The position numbers and the translations under genes are program-made. A DNA stretch of 64,000 nt from Enterobacter cancerogenus (lineage in GTDB: Bacteria; Pseudomonadota; Gammaproteobacteria; Enterobacterales; Enterobacteriaceae): positions 62,001 to 126,000 of the forward strand of contig JRUP01000022.1 in assembly GCA_000773965.1 (NCBI GenBank). The letters run 5' to 3'. Positions 56,916 to 64,000 of the stretch are shown here, in pieces. The notes beneath the pieces were generated by a model, which did not search any database, was not told the origin of the DNA, and worked only from the letters and a program-made list of their open reading frames with translations. How positions within the stretch are numbered: the stretch's first letter is position 1; each line of letters starts with the position of its first letter.

Positions 56916-57656
56916 TCAGCGTAACGCGCGCAGCAGCGCATCGTTATCAGCACCATCGGCTACCTCAATATCCTGCCAGCCTAATTCGGCGGCCTGAGTA
57001 GCCAAACGTTCACTGACGACCACCAGTCGACAGTGCAATAACCATTCCCGACGATCGATCGGCGGAAACAGTGCAAACAGTTGTTGTAACATCTCACCGC
57101 TGGTGACCACCAGCGTGGTAATTCCGCGATCGCGCCAGCGACGGCCTTCAATCGCGCCCTCATAATACTTTTCACACCGTTGATAGCACTCGCAGTATTC
57201 CACCTCGGCGCCGCGTTCCAGCAGGGTTTCTGCCAATAACTCACGGCCTGGACTGCCGCGCAAAATCAGCGCACGCTTGCCTTTTACCTGCTGCAGACGG
57301 TTGAGCCGCACTAACTCTTCGCTGGTCTCCCGCGCATGAGGATAGTCTACTTTCAGATGACTGACGGTATGCAGTGCCAGCGCGGTGCTGCGCCCTATAG
57401 CATAGTAGTCGAGTGTTTCGGGCCAGGTGAGGGCACTCTGCTGTAGCGCTGGATGGGCAAACAGCACCACCTGCTGCGACAGCAGAAACACCAGATCACC
57501 CGGCCGTAAAGCCGCCAGTTTTTGCGGCAATTGTTGCAGATCGCGACCCGGCGTGAATTCAATCAGCGGTAGAGTCCACGCCAGTTTTCCCTGGGTTCGC
57601 AGACGCGAAACCAGTTCACTGGCAGCGGGCTCCGGGCGGGTCACGAGAATGGTCAT
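56916..57656 (-). CDS. hemD: Uroporphyrinogen-III synthase
   Basis: Cyclises hydroxymethylbilane to uroporphyrinogen III. The 246 residues match the family length. Visible family features: [19 protein letters not shown] at the N-terminus, [25 protein letters not shown] and [10 protein letters not shown]. The start overlaps the hemC stop by 4 bp. Confidence 0.95.
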   Translation of the reverse strand: MTILVTRPEPAASELVSRLRTQGKLAWTLPLIEFTPGRDLQQLPQKLAALRPGDLVFLLSQQVVLFAHPALQQSALTWPETLDYYAIGRSTALALHTVSHLKVDYPHARETSEELVRLNRLQQVKGKRALILRGSPGRELLAETLLERGAEVEYCECYQRCEKYYEGAIEGRRWRDRGITTLVVTSGEMLQQLFALFPPIDRREWLLHCRLVVVSERLATQAAELGWQDIEVADGADNDALLRALR

Positions 57657-58594
57657 GCGGGCGTTTGCCCCTGATAAACGTCGCGCAGGATGTCACGGGC
57701 GCCGCTATCCAGCAGCTCTTCCGCCAGGGAAATTCCCATCTGCACCGCGTTTTCGCGCGGCCCACGGCGTTCACCTACCACCATTTGCTGGCCATCCGGT
57801 GAGCCGACTAAGCCACGCAGCCATAGCTGATTATCTTCCAGCACGGCAAAGCTGCCGATCGGTACCTGACAACCGCCTTCGAGGCGTGTGTTCATCGCGC
57901 GTTCAGCGCGCACACAAACATCGGTGTCGGCGTGATTCAGCGCCTGCAATAATGTAATCAGTTCGTGATCATCAAGGCGACATTCAATACCGACGGCGCC
58001 CTGGCCCACAGCGGGCAGCGAGATTTCAGCGGGCATCGCCTGACGAATGCGGTCGTCGAGGTTCAAGCGCTTCAGGCCTGCCGCGGCCAGAATAATGGCG
58101 TCATATTCTCCGGCATCCAGCTTACCCAAACGGGTGCCCACGTTCCCGCGTAACGAACGGATGATCAGATCGGGACGACGCGCGCTGAGCTGACACTGAC
58201 GACGCAGACTGGACGTCCCCACAATCGCGCCCTGTGGCAGTTCATCAATGCTGTTATAAAGGTTGGAAACGAAGGCATCACGCGGGTCTTCACGCTCGCA
58301 GATGGTGACGAGGCCCAGCCCTTCCGGGAAATCCACCGGCACATCCTTCATGGAGTGCACCGCAAGATCGGCACGGTTTTCCAGCATTGCCAGTTCAAGC
58401 TCTTTGACAAACAGGCCTTTTCCACCGACTTTAGCCAGCGGCGTATCGAGAATGATGTCGCCTTTGGTGACCATGGGCACCAGCTCAACCTGCACGCCCG
58501 GATGTGCTGCCATCAGGCGCTGTTGGACATATTGTGCCTGCCATAAAGCAAGGGGACTTTGTCTGGTAGCAATTCTGAAAATTTTGTTTAACAT
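57653..58594 (-). CDS. hemC: Porphobilinogen deaminase (hydroxymethylbilane synthase)
   Basis: Condenses four porphobilinogens into hydroxymethylbilane. The ATG at 58594 gives 313 residues, exactly the E. coli length, starting [19 protein letters not shown]; an ATG four codons upstream is possible. Signatures: [22 protein letters not shown] (catalytic Asp), [16 protein letters not shown] and EGGCQVPIG, where the Cys carries the dipyrromethane cofactor. It is the first gene of hemCDXY and diverges from cyaA. Confidence 0.97.
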   Translation of the reverse strand: MLNKIFRIATRQSPLALWQAQYVQQRLMAAHPGVQVELVPMVTKGDIILDTPLAKVGGKGLFVKELELAMLENRADLAVHSMKDVPVDFPEGLGLVTICEREDPRDAFVSNLYNSIDELPQGAIVGTSSLRRQCQLSARRPDLIIRSLRGNVGTRLGKLDAGEYDAIILAAAGLKRLNLDDRIRQAMPAEISLPAVGQGAVGIECRLDDHELITLLQALNHADTDVCVRAERAMNTRLEGGCQVPIGSFAVLEDNQLWLRGLVGSPDGQQMVVGERRGPRENAVQMGISLAEELLDSGARDILRDVYQGQTPA

Positions 58595-58906
58595 GCTGTT
58601 AACCATTTTGATCGTTCATCGATTATCCTATCATTGATAGGGGAATGCTGTCAGTTTCAACGGATTGAAAAGGCCTCGATGTCAGTTGTTACGCATTATT
58701 GCGTCATTATCTGACGTCTAAGTCCGAAAAAGCAGGGCTACATGGGGAACGTGCTAAACTGTCATGTAGCGCAACTTTCTTTACGGTCAATCCTCCAGGT
58801 GTTAGATTGATCACGTTTCCAGCAATAATTTGCCCAACATCTTTATTATTAAGCGGCAGGTTTTGGAAACAGGGTGCTTAACACTGGGACAATCAGGCGA
58901 AACGTC
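58595..58906. promoter_or_regulatory. Divergent hemC-cyaA promoter region
   Basis: This 312-bp spacer carries promoters for both directions. CCTATCATTGATAGG at 58627-58641 is a perfect inverted repeat 33 bp upstream of hemC. A CRP site lies on the cyaA side (separate entry). No additional gene was seen. Confidence 0.6.
58800..58815 (+). promoter_or_regulatory. CRP-binding site upstream of cyaA
   Basis: TGTTA-N6-TCACG, two mismatches from the CRP consensus TGTGA-N6-TCACA. The surrounding AGGTGTTAGATTGATCACG is almost the same as the E. coli cyaA P2 operator, where cAMP-CRP represses cyaA. Confidence 0.8.
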
Positions 58907-61468
58907 TTGTACCTCTACATTGAGACACTGAAACAGAGACTGGATGCAATTAACCAGCTGCGCGTTGATCGCGCACTGGCTGCTATGGGACCTGCCTTCC
59001 AGCAAGTCTACAGTCTGCTGCCAACATTACTGCACTATCATCACCCGCTGATGCCGGGCTACCTTGACGGTAGCGTTCCCCACGGCGTCAGCTTCTTCAC
59101 GCCTGATGAAAACCAACAGCATTTGTTGCAACAGTTGGCAGGCGATCAGTCTCTGGATCTCAGCACTGCGGTCAAAGGTGAACGTCCGATTACCGGCATT
59201 TACTCGATGGGCAGTACCTCGTCTGTCGGTCAGAACAGCGTGTCCGATCTCGACATCTGGGTGTGTCATCAATCCTGGCTGGATAATGAAGAGCGCCTCA
59301 ATCTGCAGCGCAAGTGTACCCTGTTGCAGAAATGGTGTGTGTCGATGGGTGTGGAAGTCAGTTTCTTCCTGATCGACGAGAATCGTTTCCGCCACAATGA
59401 GAGCGGCAGCCTCGGTGGTGAAGACTGCGGTTCTACCCAACATATTTTGCTGCTGGATGAGTTCTACCGTACCGCTGTGCGTATGGCGGGTAAACGCATC
59501 CTGTGGAACATGGTGCCCGGCGAAGAAGAGCACCATTACGACGATTACGTGATGTCACTCTATTCTCAAGGCGTGTTGACGCCGAATGAGTGGCTGGATC
59601 TCGGCGGTCTCGGCACGCTGTCAGCCGAAGAATACTTCGGCGCCAGCTTGTGGCAGCTGTATAAAAGCATCGATTCACCTTACAAAGCGGTGCTGAAAAC
59701 CCTGTTGCTAGAAGCGTACAGCTGGGAATACCCGAACACGCAACTGCTGGCGATGGATATCAAACAGCGCCTGCACGATGGCGAAATCGTCTGCTTCGGT
59801 CTCGACCCTTATTGCATGATGCTGGAACGCGTGACGCGCTATCTGACCAGCGTCGATGACATGGCGCGCCTCGATTTAGTGCGCCGATGTTTCTATTTAA
59901 AAGTGTGTGAAAAGCTCTCAAGCGACGATCACCACCATCATCGCTCAGGCTGGCGTCGCGAGATTCTGTCGCAGCTGGTGAAAGAGTGGGGTTGGGATGA
60001 AGAGAAACTTGCGGTGCTGGATAACCGTGCCCAGTGGAAAATCGAACGTGTGCGTGAAGCGCATAACGAGCTGCTGGATGCGATGATGCAGAGTTATCGC
60101 AACCTGATCCGTTTTGCCCGTCGTAACAATTTAAGCGTCAGTGCCAGCCCGCAAGATATCGGCGTGCTGACGCGTAAACTGTATGCTGCGTTTGAAGCGC
60201 TGCCGGGCAAAGTGACGCTGGTGAACCCGCAGATTTCGCCTGACCTGTCGGAAGATAATCTGACCTTTATTCATGTGCCGGAAGGCCGCGCCAATCGCGC
60301 GGGCTGGTATCTTTACAACCAGTCGCCGGACATGAGTTCGATCATCAGCCATCAGCCGCTGGAATATAACCGCTACCTGAACAAGTTAGTGGCGTGGGCG
60401 TGGTTCAACGGCTTGCTGACCAGCAAAACGCGTTTGCATATGAAGGGCAACGAATTCTGCGATCTGCCGCGTTTGCAGGAGTTGGTCAACGATGTGTCGA
60501 GTCACTTCCCGCTGCGCGTGCCTGCGCCGACGCCAAAAGCGTTGTACAGCCCGTGCGAAATCCGTCATCTGGCGATTATCGTTAACCTCGAACACGATCC
60601 GACCTCCGCCTTCCGCAATCAGGTGGTGCACTTTGATTTCCGCAAGCTGGATGTGTTCAGCTTCGGCCAGCAGCAACAGTGCCTGATTGGTAGCATTGAT
60701 CTGCTGTACCGTAACTCATGGAATGAAGTGCGTACGCTGCACTTCAGCGGTGAGCAGGCGATGATCGAAGCGCTGAAAACCATTCTCGGCAAAATGCATC
60801 AGGATGCCGCACCGCCGGATACGGTGGAAGTGTTCTGCTACAGCCAGCATCTGCGCGGTTTAATTCGTACCCGCGTACAGCAGCTGGTGTCTGAGTGTAT
60901 TGAGCTACGCCTGTCGAGTACCCGTCAGGAGCCAGGCCGCTTTAAAGCGCTGCGCATGGCGGGCCAGACGTGGGGCTTGTTCTTCGAGCGCATGAGCGTC
61001 TCGGTGCAGAAACTGGAAAATGCGGTGGAGTTCTACGGCGCGATTTCCAACAACAAGCTGCACGGTTTGTCGATCAAAGTGGAATCGAATCAGACGCCAT
61101 TGCCGCCGGTGGTGAACGGCTATGCCAGCGAAGGTATCATTCAGTTCTTCTTCGAAGACACCAATGACGATCGCGGTTTCAACATTTATATCCTCGACGA
61201 AACCAATCGCGTTGAGGTTTATCACCATTGCGAAGGCAGTAAAGAAGAGCTGGTGCGTGACGTGAGCCGTTTTTACTCCTCGTCGCATGACCGTTTCACC
61301 TATGGCTCCAGCTTTATCAACTTCAACCTGCCGCAGTTCTACCAGATTGTGCACGCGGGCGATCGCTTCCAGGTGATTCCATTCCGCAGCCAGACGCTGA
61401 CACAGCTCTGTGCGACGCAGCCCGATAACGACAACGGCGATTTCCAGCCGCGCTACCAAATGCACTGA
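58907..61468 (+). CDS. cyaA: Class I adenylate cyclase CyaA
   Basis: Makes cAMP from ATP; its C-terminal domain senses the PTS via enzyme IIA-Glc. The start is the TTG at 58907, as in E. coli, with CAGGCGAAACGTC upstream, giving [18 protein letters not shown] and 853 residues. The nucleotidyltransferase motif [17 protein letters not shown] contains catalytic Asp114 and Asp116. [20 protein letters not shown] and [18 protein letters not shown] are conserved. A His cluster at 342-345 (DDHHHHRSG) replaces a different stretch in E. coli. The rare TTG start and the CRP site limit expression. Confidence 0.97.
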   Translation: MYLYIETLKQRLDAINQLRVDRALAAMGPAFQQVYSLLPTLLHYHHPLMPGYLDGSVPHGVSFFTPDENQQHLLQQLAGDQSLDLSTAVKGERPITGIYSMGSTSSVGQNSVSDLDIWVCHQSWLDNEERLNLQRKCTLLQKWCVSMGVEVSFFLIDENRFRHNESGSLGGEDCGSTQHILLLDEFYRTAVRMAGKRILWNMVPGEEEHHYDDYVMSLYSQGVLTPNEWLDLGGLGTLSAEEYFGASLWQLYKSIDSPYKAVLKTLLLEAYSWEYPNTQLLAMDIKQRLHDGEIVCFGLDPYCMMLERVTRYLTSVDDMARLDLVRRCFYLKVCEKLSSDDHHHHRSGWRREILSQLVKEWGWDEEKLAVLDNRAQWKIERVREAHNELLDAMMQSYRNLIRFARRNNLSVSASPQDIGVLTRKLYAAFEALPGKVTLVNPQISPDLSEDNLTFIHVPEGRANRAGWYLYNQSPDMSSIISHQPLEYNRYLNKLVAWAWFNGLLTSKTRLHMKGNEFCDLPRLQELVNDVSSHFPLRVPAPTPKALYSPCEIRHLAIIVNLEHDPTSAFRNQVVHFDFRKLDVFSFGQQQQCLIGSIDLLYRNSWNEVRTLHFSGEQAMIEALKTILGKMHQDAAPPDTVEVFCYSQHLRGLIRTRVQQLVSECIELRLSSTRQEPGRFKALRMAGQTWGLFFERMSVSVQKLENAVEFYGAISNNKLHGLSIKVESNQTPLPPVVNGYASEGIIQFFFEDTNDDRGFNIYILDETNRVEVYHHCEGSKEELVRDVSRFYSSSHDRFTYGSSFINFNLPQFYQIVHAGDRFQVIPFRSQTLTQLCATQPDNDNGDFQPRYQMH

Positions 61469-61603
61469 TCCCGCCTGCGTTCGCGCGGTGGGATTGGCTT
61501 TTCCTCTGACATGCGCCCGGATTTGCGGGTATTTCCTGTTGCTTTTACAACGTCAACTGCGATGATAAGCAGCCAAGGCTTAAGGACAGGAAGAGCAGAC
61601 AGA

Positions 61604-61807
61604 ATGAGACACATGATAAGTCAGCTGGGTATCGCGCTGGCACTGGTCAGCCTGGTAGGCTGTGGCCTGAAAGGACCGCTGTATTTCCCGCCCAAAGATC
61701 AGCCGACCAAACAAAACCAGCAGGTCACCCAACAGCAGCAAAAAGCGGCGCAGGATGCTGACGTTAACGGTTTGGTCACCAGCAAATCGGGTTCAAAGGC
61801 GAACTAA
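61604..61807 (+). CDS. lptM: LptM (YifL), small LPS-assembly lipoprotein
   Basis: A 67-residue lipoprotein, the E. coli YifL length. The signal peptide ends in the lipobox LVGC with acylated Cys20, followed by the hallmark [10 protein letters not shown] that contacts the LptDE translocon, then a Gln/Lys-rich tail. The ATG at 61604 follows AAGGACAGGA. It precedes dapF in the same operon. In E. coli cyaY lies between cyaA and this gene; it is absent here. Confidence 0.93.
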   Translation: MRHMISQLGIALALVSLVGCGLKGPLYFPPKDQPTKQNQQVTQQQQKAAQDADVNGLVTSKSGSKAN

Positions 61808-61836
61808 TCTCTATGAGTAATCCGGCGGAGCAGAAA

Positions 61837-62661
61837 ATGCAGTTCTCGAAAATGCACGGTCTCGGCAACGATTTCATGGTTGTGGATGCTGTGACGCAAA
61901 ACGTCTTTTTTTCGCCGGAACTGATTCGCCGTCTGGCGGATCGGCATCTGGGGATCGGTTTCGATCAGCTGCTGATCGTCGAACCGCCTTACGATCCGGA
62001 TCTCGATTTTCATTACCGAATTTTCAACGCCGATGGCAGCGAAGTGGCTCAGTGCGGTAACGGTGCACGCTGTTTCGCTCGCTTTGTGCGCCTGAAAGGG
62101 CTGACCAACAAAAGCGACATCCGCGTGAGTACGCAAACCGGGCGTATGGTGCTGAGCGTGACCAGCGATGAGCTGGTGCGTGTCAACATGGGTGAACCCA
62201 ACTTCGATCCGCAACAGGTGCCGCTGCGCGCCAATAAAGCGGAAAGCCTGTATCTGCAACGTGTTGCTGAGCAGACCGTGATGTTTGGTGCGGTGTCGAT
62301 GGGCAATCCGCACTGTGTGATTCAGGTTGAGAGTGTGAAAACGGCCGCAGTGGAAACCCTCGGTCCGCTGCTGGAAAGCCACGAACGCTTCCCGGAGCGC
62401 GCCAACGTGGGCTTTATGGAAGTGGTTAATCCTGAACACATTCGTCTGCGCGTGTATGAACGCGGCGCGGGTGAAACCCAGGCTTGTGGCAGCGGCGCTT
62501 GCGCAGCCGTTGCCTGCGGCATTCAGCAGGGCATTCTGGCGGAGAAAGTCCGCGTTGATTTGCCTGGCGGAACCTTGCATATCGCCTGGAAAGGGGCAGG
62601 TCAGCCGCTGCATATGACCGGCCCAGCCACACACGTCTACGATGGGTTTATTCATCTATGA
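61837..62661 (+). CDS. dapF: Diaminopimelate epimerase
   Basis: Interconverts LL- and meso-diaminopimelate for lysine and peptidoglycan. The ATG at 61837 has a GGCGGAG ribosome-binding site 6 nt upstream and gives 274 residues, the E. coli length ([17 protein letters not shown]). An ATG eight codons earlier lacks such a site. Active-site cysteines: Cys73 in QCGNGARC and the second in [11 protein letters not shown] (about 217). The stop overlaps yigA by 4 bp. Confidence 0.97.
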   Translation: MQFSKMHGLGNDFMVVDAVTQNVFFSPELIRRLADRHLGIGFDQLLIVEPPYDPDLDFHYRIFNADGSEVAQCGNGARCFARFVRLKGLTNKSDIRVSTQTGRMVLSVTSDELVRVNMGEPNFDPQQVPLRANKAESLYLQRVAEQTVMFGAVSMGNPHCVIQVESVKTAAVETLGPLLESHERFPERANVGFMEVVNPEHIRLRVYERGAGETQACGSGACAAVACGIQQGILAEKVRVDLPGGTLHIAWKGAGQPLHMTGPATHVYDGFIHL

Positions 62662-63362
62662 AAAATGTCGAAGAGCAAACCGACAGCGCGGTTTTGCTGG
62701 ACGATCAGTCGGTAAGCGCCTTCCTGCGCCAGAACCCCGATTTCTTTATTCGCAATGCGCGCCAGGTTGAACAGATGATGGTGCCGCACCCGGTGCGTGG
62801 CAGCGTGTCGCTGGTGGAGTGGCACATGGCGCGTCAGCGCAACCACATCCAGCAGCTGGAAGAGGAAATCACGCTGTTGATGGAGCAGGCCACGGCAAAC
62901 CATCAACTGTTCGATCGTCTGCTGGGGTTACAAGGCCATCTTGCCGCGGCGGACAGCCTGCAGGAAATGTTAACGCGTCTGCACCGTTGGGCGCGTGAGT
63001 TGGGTCTGGCCGGCGCCAATGTAAGAGTGTTCAACGACCACTGGCACATCGGCGCACCTTCTGATTTCACCCAGTTGGGTCTTTCTCGTCAGGCTTTTGA
63101 GCCGCTGCGTATTCAACGCTTTGGTGCTGAACATCATTACCTTGGCAGCCTGAATGGCCCGGAGTTACTGCTGTTGTTGCCTCAGGCGAAAGCCATCGGG
63201 TCGGTGGCGATGTCGCTGATGGGCGAACGGGGTGAACTTGGCGTGTTGATTTTCAGCAGCCGCGATAACCAGCACTATCAAGCGGGCATGGGCACCTTAC
63301 TGTTGCAGCATCTGGCGCAAATGCTGCCGGATCTGCTGTCTCGCTGGATTGAACGCGCATGA
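62658..63362 (+). CDS. yigA: YigA, DUF484 family protein
   Basis: A 234-residue cytosolic protein, the E. coli length. The N-terminal helical part has [19 protein letters not shown], a coiled coil covers about 55-85 ([19 protein letters not shown]), and a GAF-like C-terminal domain includes [17 protein letters not shown]. The function is unknown. It is coupled to dapF and xerC by 4-bp ATGA overlaps, as in other enterobacteria. Confidence 0.93.
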   Translation: MKNVEEQTDSAVLLDDQSVSAFLRQNPDFFIRNARQVEQMMVPHPVRGSVSLVEWHMARQRNHIQQLEEEITLLMEQATANHQLFDRLLGLQGHLAAADSLQEMLTRLHRWARELGLAGANVRVFNDHWHIGAPSDFTQLGLSRQAFEPLRIQRFGAEHHYLGSLNGPELLLLLPQAKAIGSVAMSLMGERGELGVLIFSSRDNQHYQAGMGTLLLQHLAQMLPDLLSRWIERA

Positions 63363-64000
63363 GTGACGTCAGCCCGTTGCAGCCTGCCGTTGAGGGCTTT
63401 CTGCGTTATCTGAAAGTCGAACGCCAGCTCAGCCCGTTGACGCAAAAGAATTACACCCGCCAGTTGCAGACGATGACCGCGATGGCCGATGAGATGAAGA
63501 TCGCCTCATGGGCACAACTGGAGCCCGCACAGGTTCGTCAGCTGGCGGCTCGCAGCCGTCGTGCCGGACTCGGGCCCAGCAGTCTGGCATTACGTATGTC
63601 AGCAATGCGCAGTTTTCTTGACTGGCAGGTCAGCCAGGGGATGCTAAGCGCCAATCCGGCCAAAGGCATCTCCACGCCGCGCAATGCTCGTCATCTGCCA
63701 AAAAATATGGATGTCGACGAGGTTAACCAGCTGCTGGAAATCGACCTGAACGATCCGCTGGCGGTGCGCGACCGCGCGATGCTGGAAACCATGTACGGCG
63801 GCGGTTTACGTCTGTCGGAGCTGGTGGGCATGGATTGTCGTCATGTCGATCTCGATGCCGGTGAAGTGTGGGTGTTGGGGAAAGGCAGTAAAGAGCGACG
63901 TGTGCCGATTGGTGGCACGGCGGTGACCTGGCTACAACACTGGCTGCCACTTCGTGCAAGCTTCGCGCCGCAGGATGATGCGATGTTTGTCTCCAGTCGC
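63359..64000 (+). CDS. xerC: Tyrosine recombinase XerC (3' truncated by window edge)
   Basis: Site-specific recombinase that with XerD resolves chromosome dimers at dif. The ATG at 63359 overlaps the yigA stop. 214 codons are visible of about 300. The N-terminal SAM-like domain has [22 protein letters not shown]. In the catalytic domain, Arg151 lies in [11 protein letters not shown] and Lys175 in [11 protein letters not shown], the first two active-site residues. The HxxR and tyrosine motifs lie beyond the window. Confidence 0.95.
   Translation, partial: MSDVSPLQPAVEGFLRYLKVERQLSPLTQKNYTRQLQTMTAMADEMKIASWAQLEPAQVRQLAARSRRAGLGPSSLALRMSAMRSFLDWQVSQGMLSANPAKGISTPRNARHLPKNMDVDEVNQLLEIDLNDPLAVRDRAMLETMYGGGLRLSELVGMDCRHVDLDAGEVWVLGKGSKERRVPIGGTAVTWLQHWLPLRASFAPQDDAMFVSSR

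Noticed and set aside
61804..62655. Long open frame antisense to dapF (about 283 codons), and similar long antisense frames within bcsA, bcsC, bcsB and cyaA
   Set aside because: They mirror strongly conserved genes in GC-rich DNA. They have unusual composition (His/Gln/Arg-rich), no ribosome-binding sites and no family motifs.

Overview
This window is chromosomal DNA from a gamma-proteobacterium of the order Enterobacterales. Gene content, protein lengths and most gene order follow Escherichia coli. The departures fit the Erwiniaceae (Pantoea/Erwinia group), which is an inference: two bcs operons, no rffGH in the ECA cluster, no yifK, aslBA or cyaY at their usual places, ERIC-type repeats, and a KdgR-like box at kdgK. 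The window opens inside a bcsA gene and closes inside xerC.

Layout. (1) 1-23.4 kb is a cellulose/exopolysaccharide island. A plus-strand type I-like operon bcsA(partial)-bcsB-bcsC-bcsD-bcsZ runs tail-to-tail into a minus-strand E. coli-like operon bcsR-bcsQ-bcsA-bcsB-bcsC. A BrnT/BrnA toxin-antitoxin pair sits between the two tails. bcsEFG diverge from bcsR. (2) 23.5-34.6 kb carries pdeK (yhjK), dctA, yhjJ, an acetylesterase-like gene, kdgK, pdeH (yhjH, with a textbook sigma-28 promoter) and the AsmA-like yhjG. (3) 34.6-42.2 kb carries ppiC, rep, gppA, rhlB, trxA and rho. (4) 42.4-53.2 kb is the enterobacterial common antigen operon wecA-wzzE-wecB-wecC-wecD-wecE-wzxE-wecF-wzyE-wecG. (5) 53.4-53.9 kb is the tRNA operon Arg(CCG)-His(GTG)-Leu(CAG)-Pro(TGG), followed by ten tandem copies of an 8-bp repeat. 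(6) 54.1-54.5 kb encodes the small RNA GlmZ, with a sigma-54 promoter and GlrR-type sites. (7) 54.6-64 kb holds hemCDXY divergent from cyaA, then lptM (yifL), dapF, yigA and xerC (partial).

How the genes work together. The first third is dominated by c-di-GMP-controlled polysaccharide export: two BcsA synthases with PilZ domains, the c-di-GMP-binding BcsE, the phosphoethanolamine transferase BcsG, and two EAL phosphodiesterases, one under flagellar control. This is wiring for a switch between motility and biofilm. The type II operon lacks its own bcsZ, so the single cellulase gene of the type I operon may serve both. The remaining regions are core housekeeping: RNA helicase/thioredoxin/Rho, ECA synthesis, haem synthesis, cAMP signalling, lysine/peptidoglycan precursor synthesis and chromosome dimer resolution.

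I found no wholly unknown system. The most distinctive points are the doubled and reorganised bcs locus with a toxin-antitoxin pair at its centre, the octamer repeat array, the well-preserved glmZ control region, and several missing neighbour genes.
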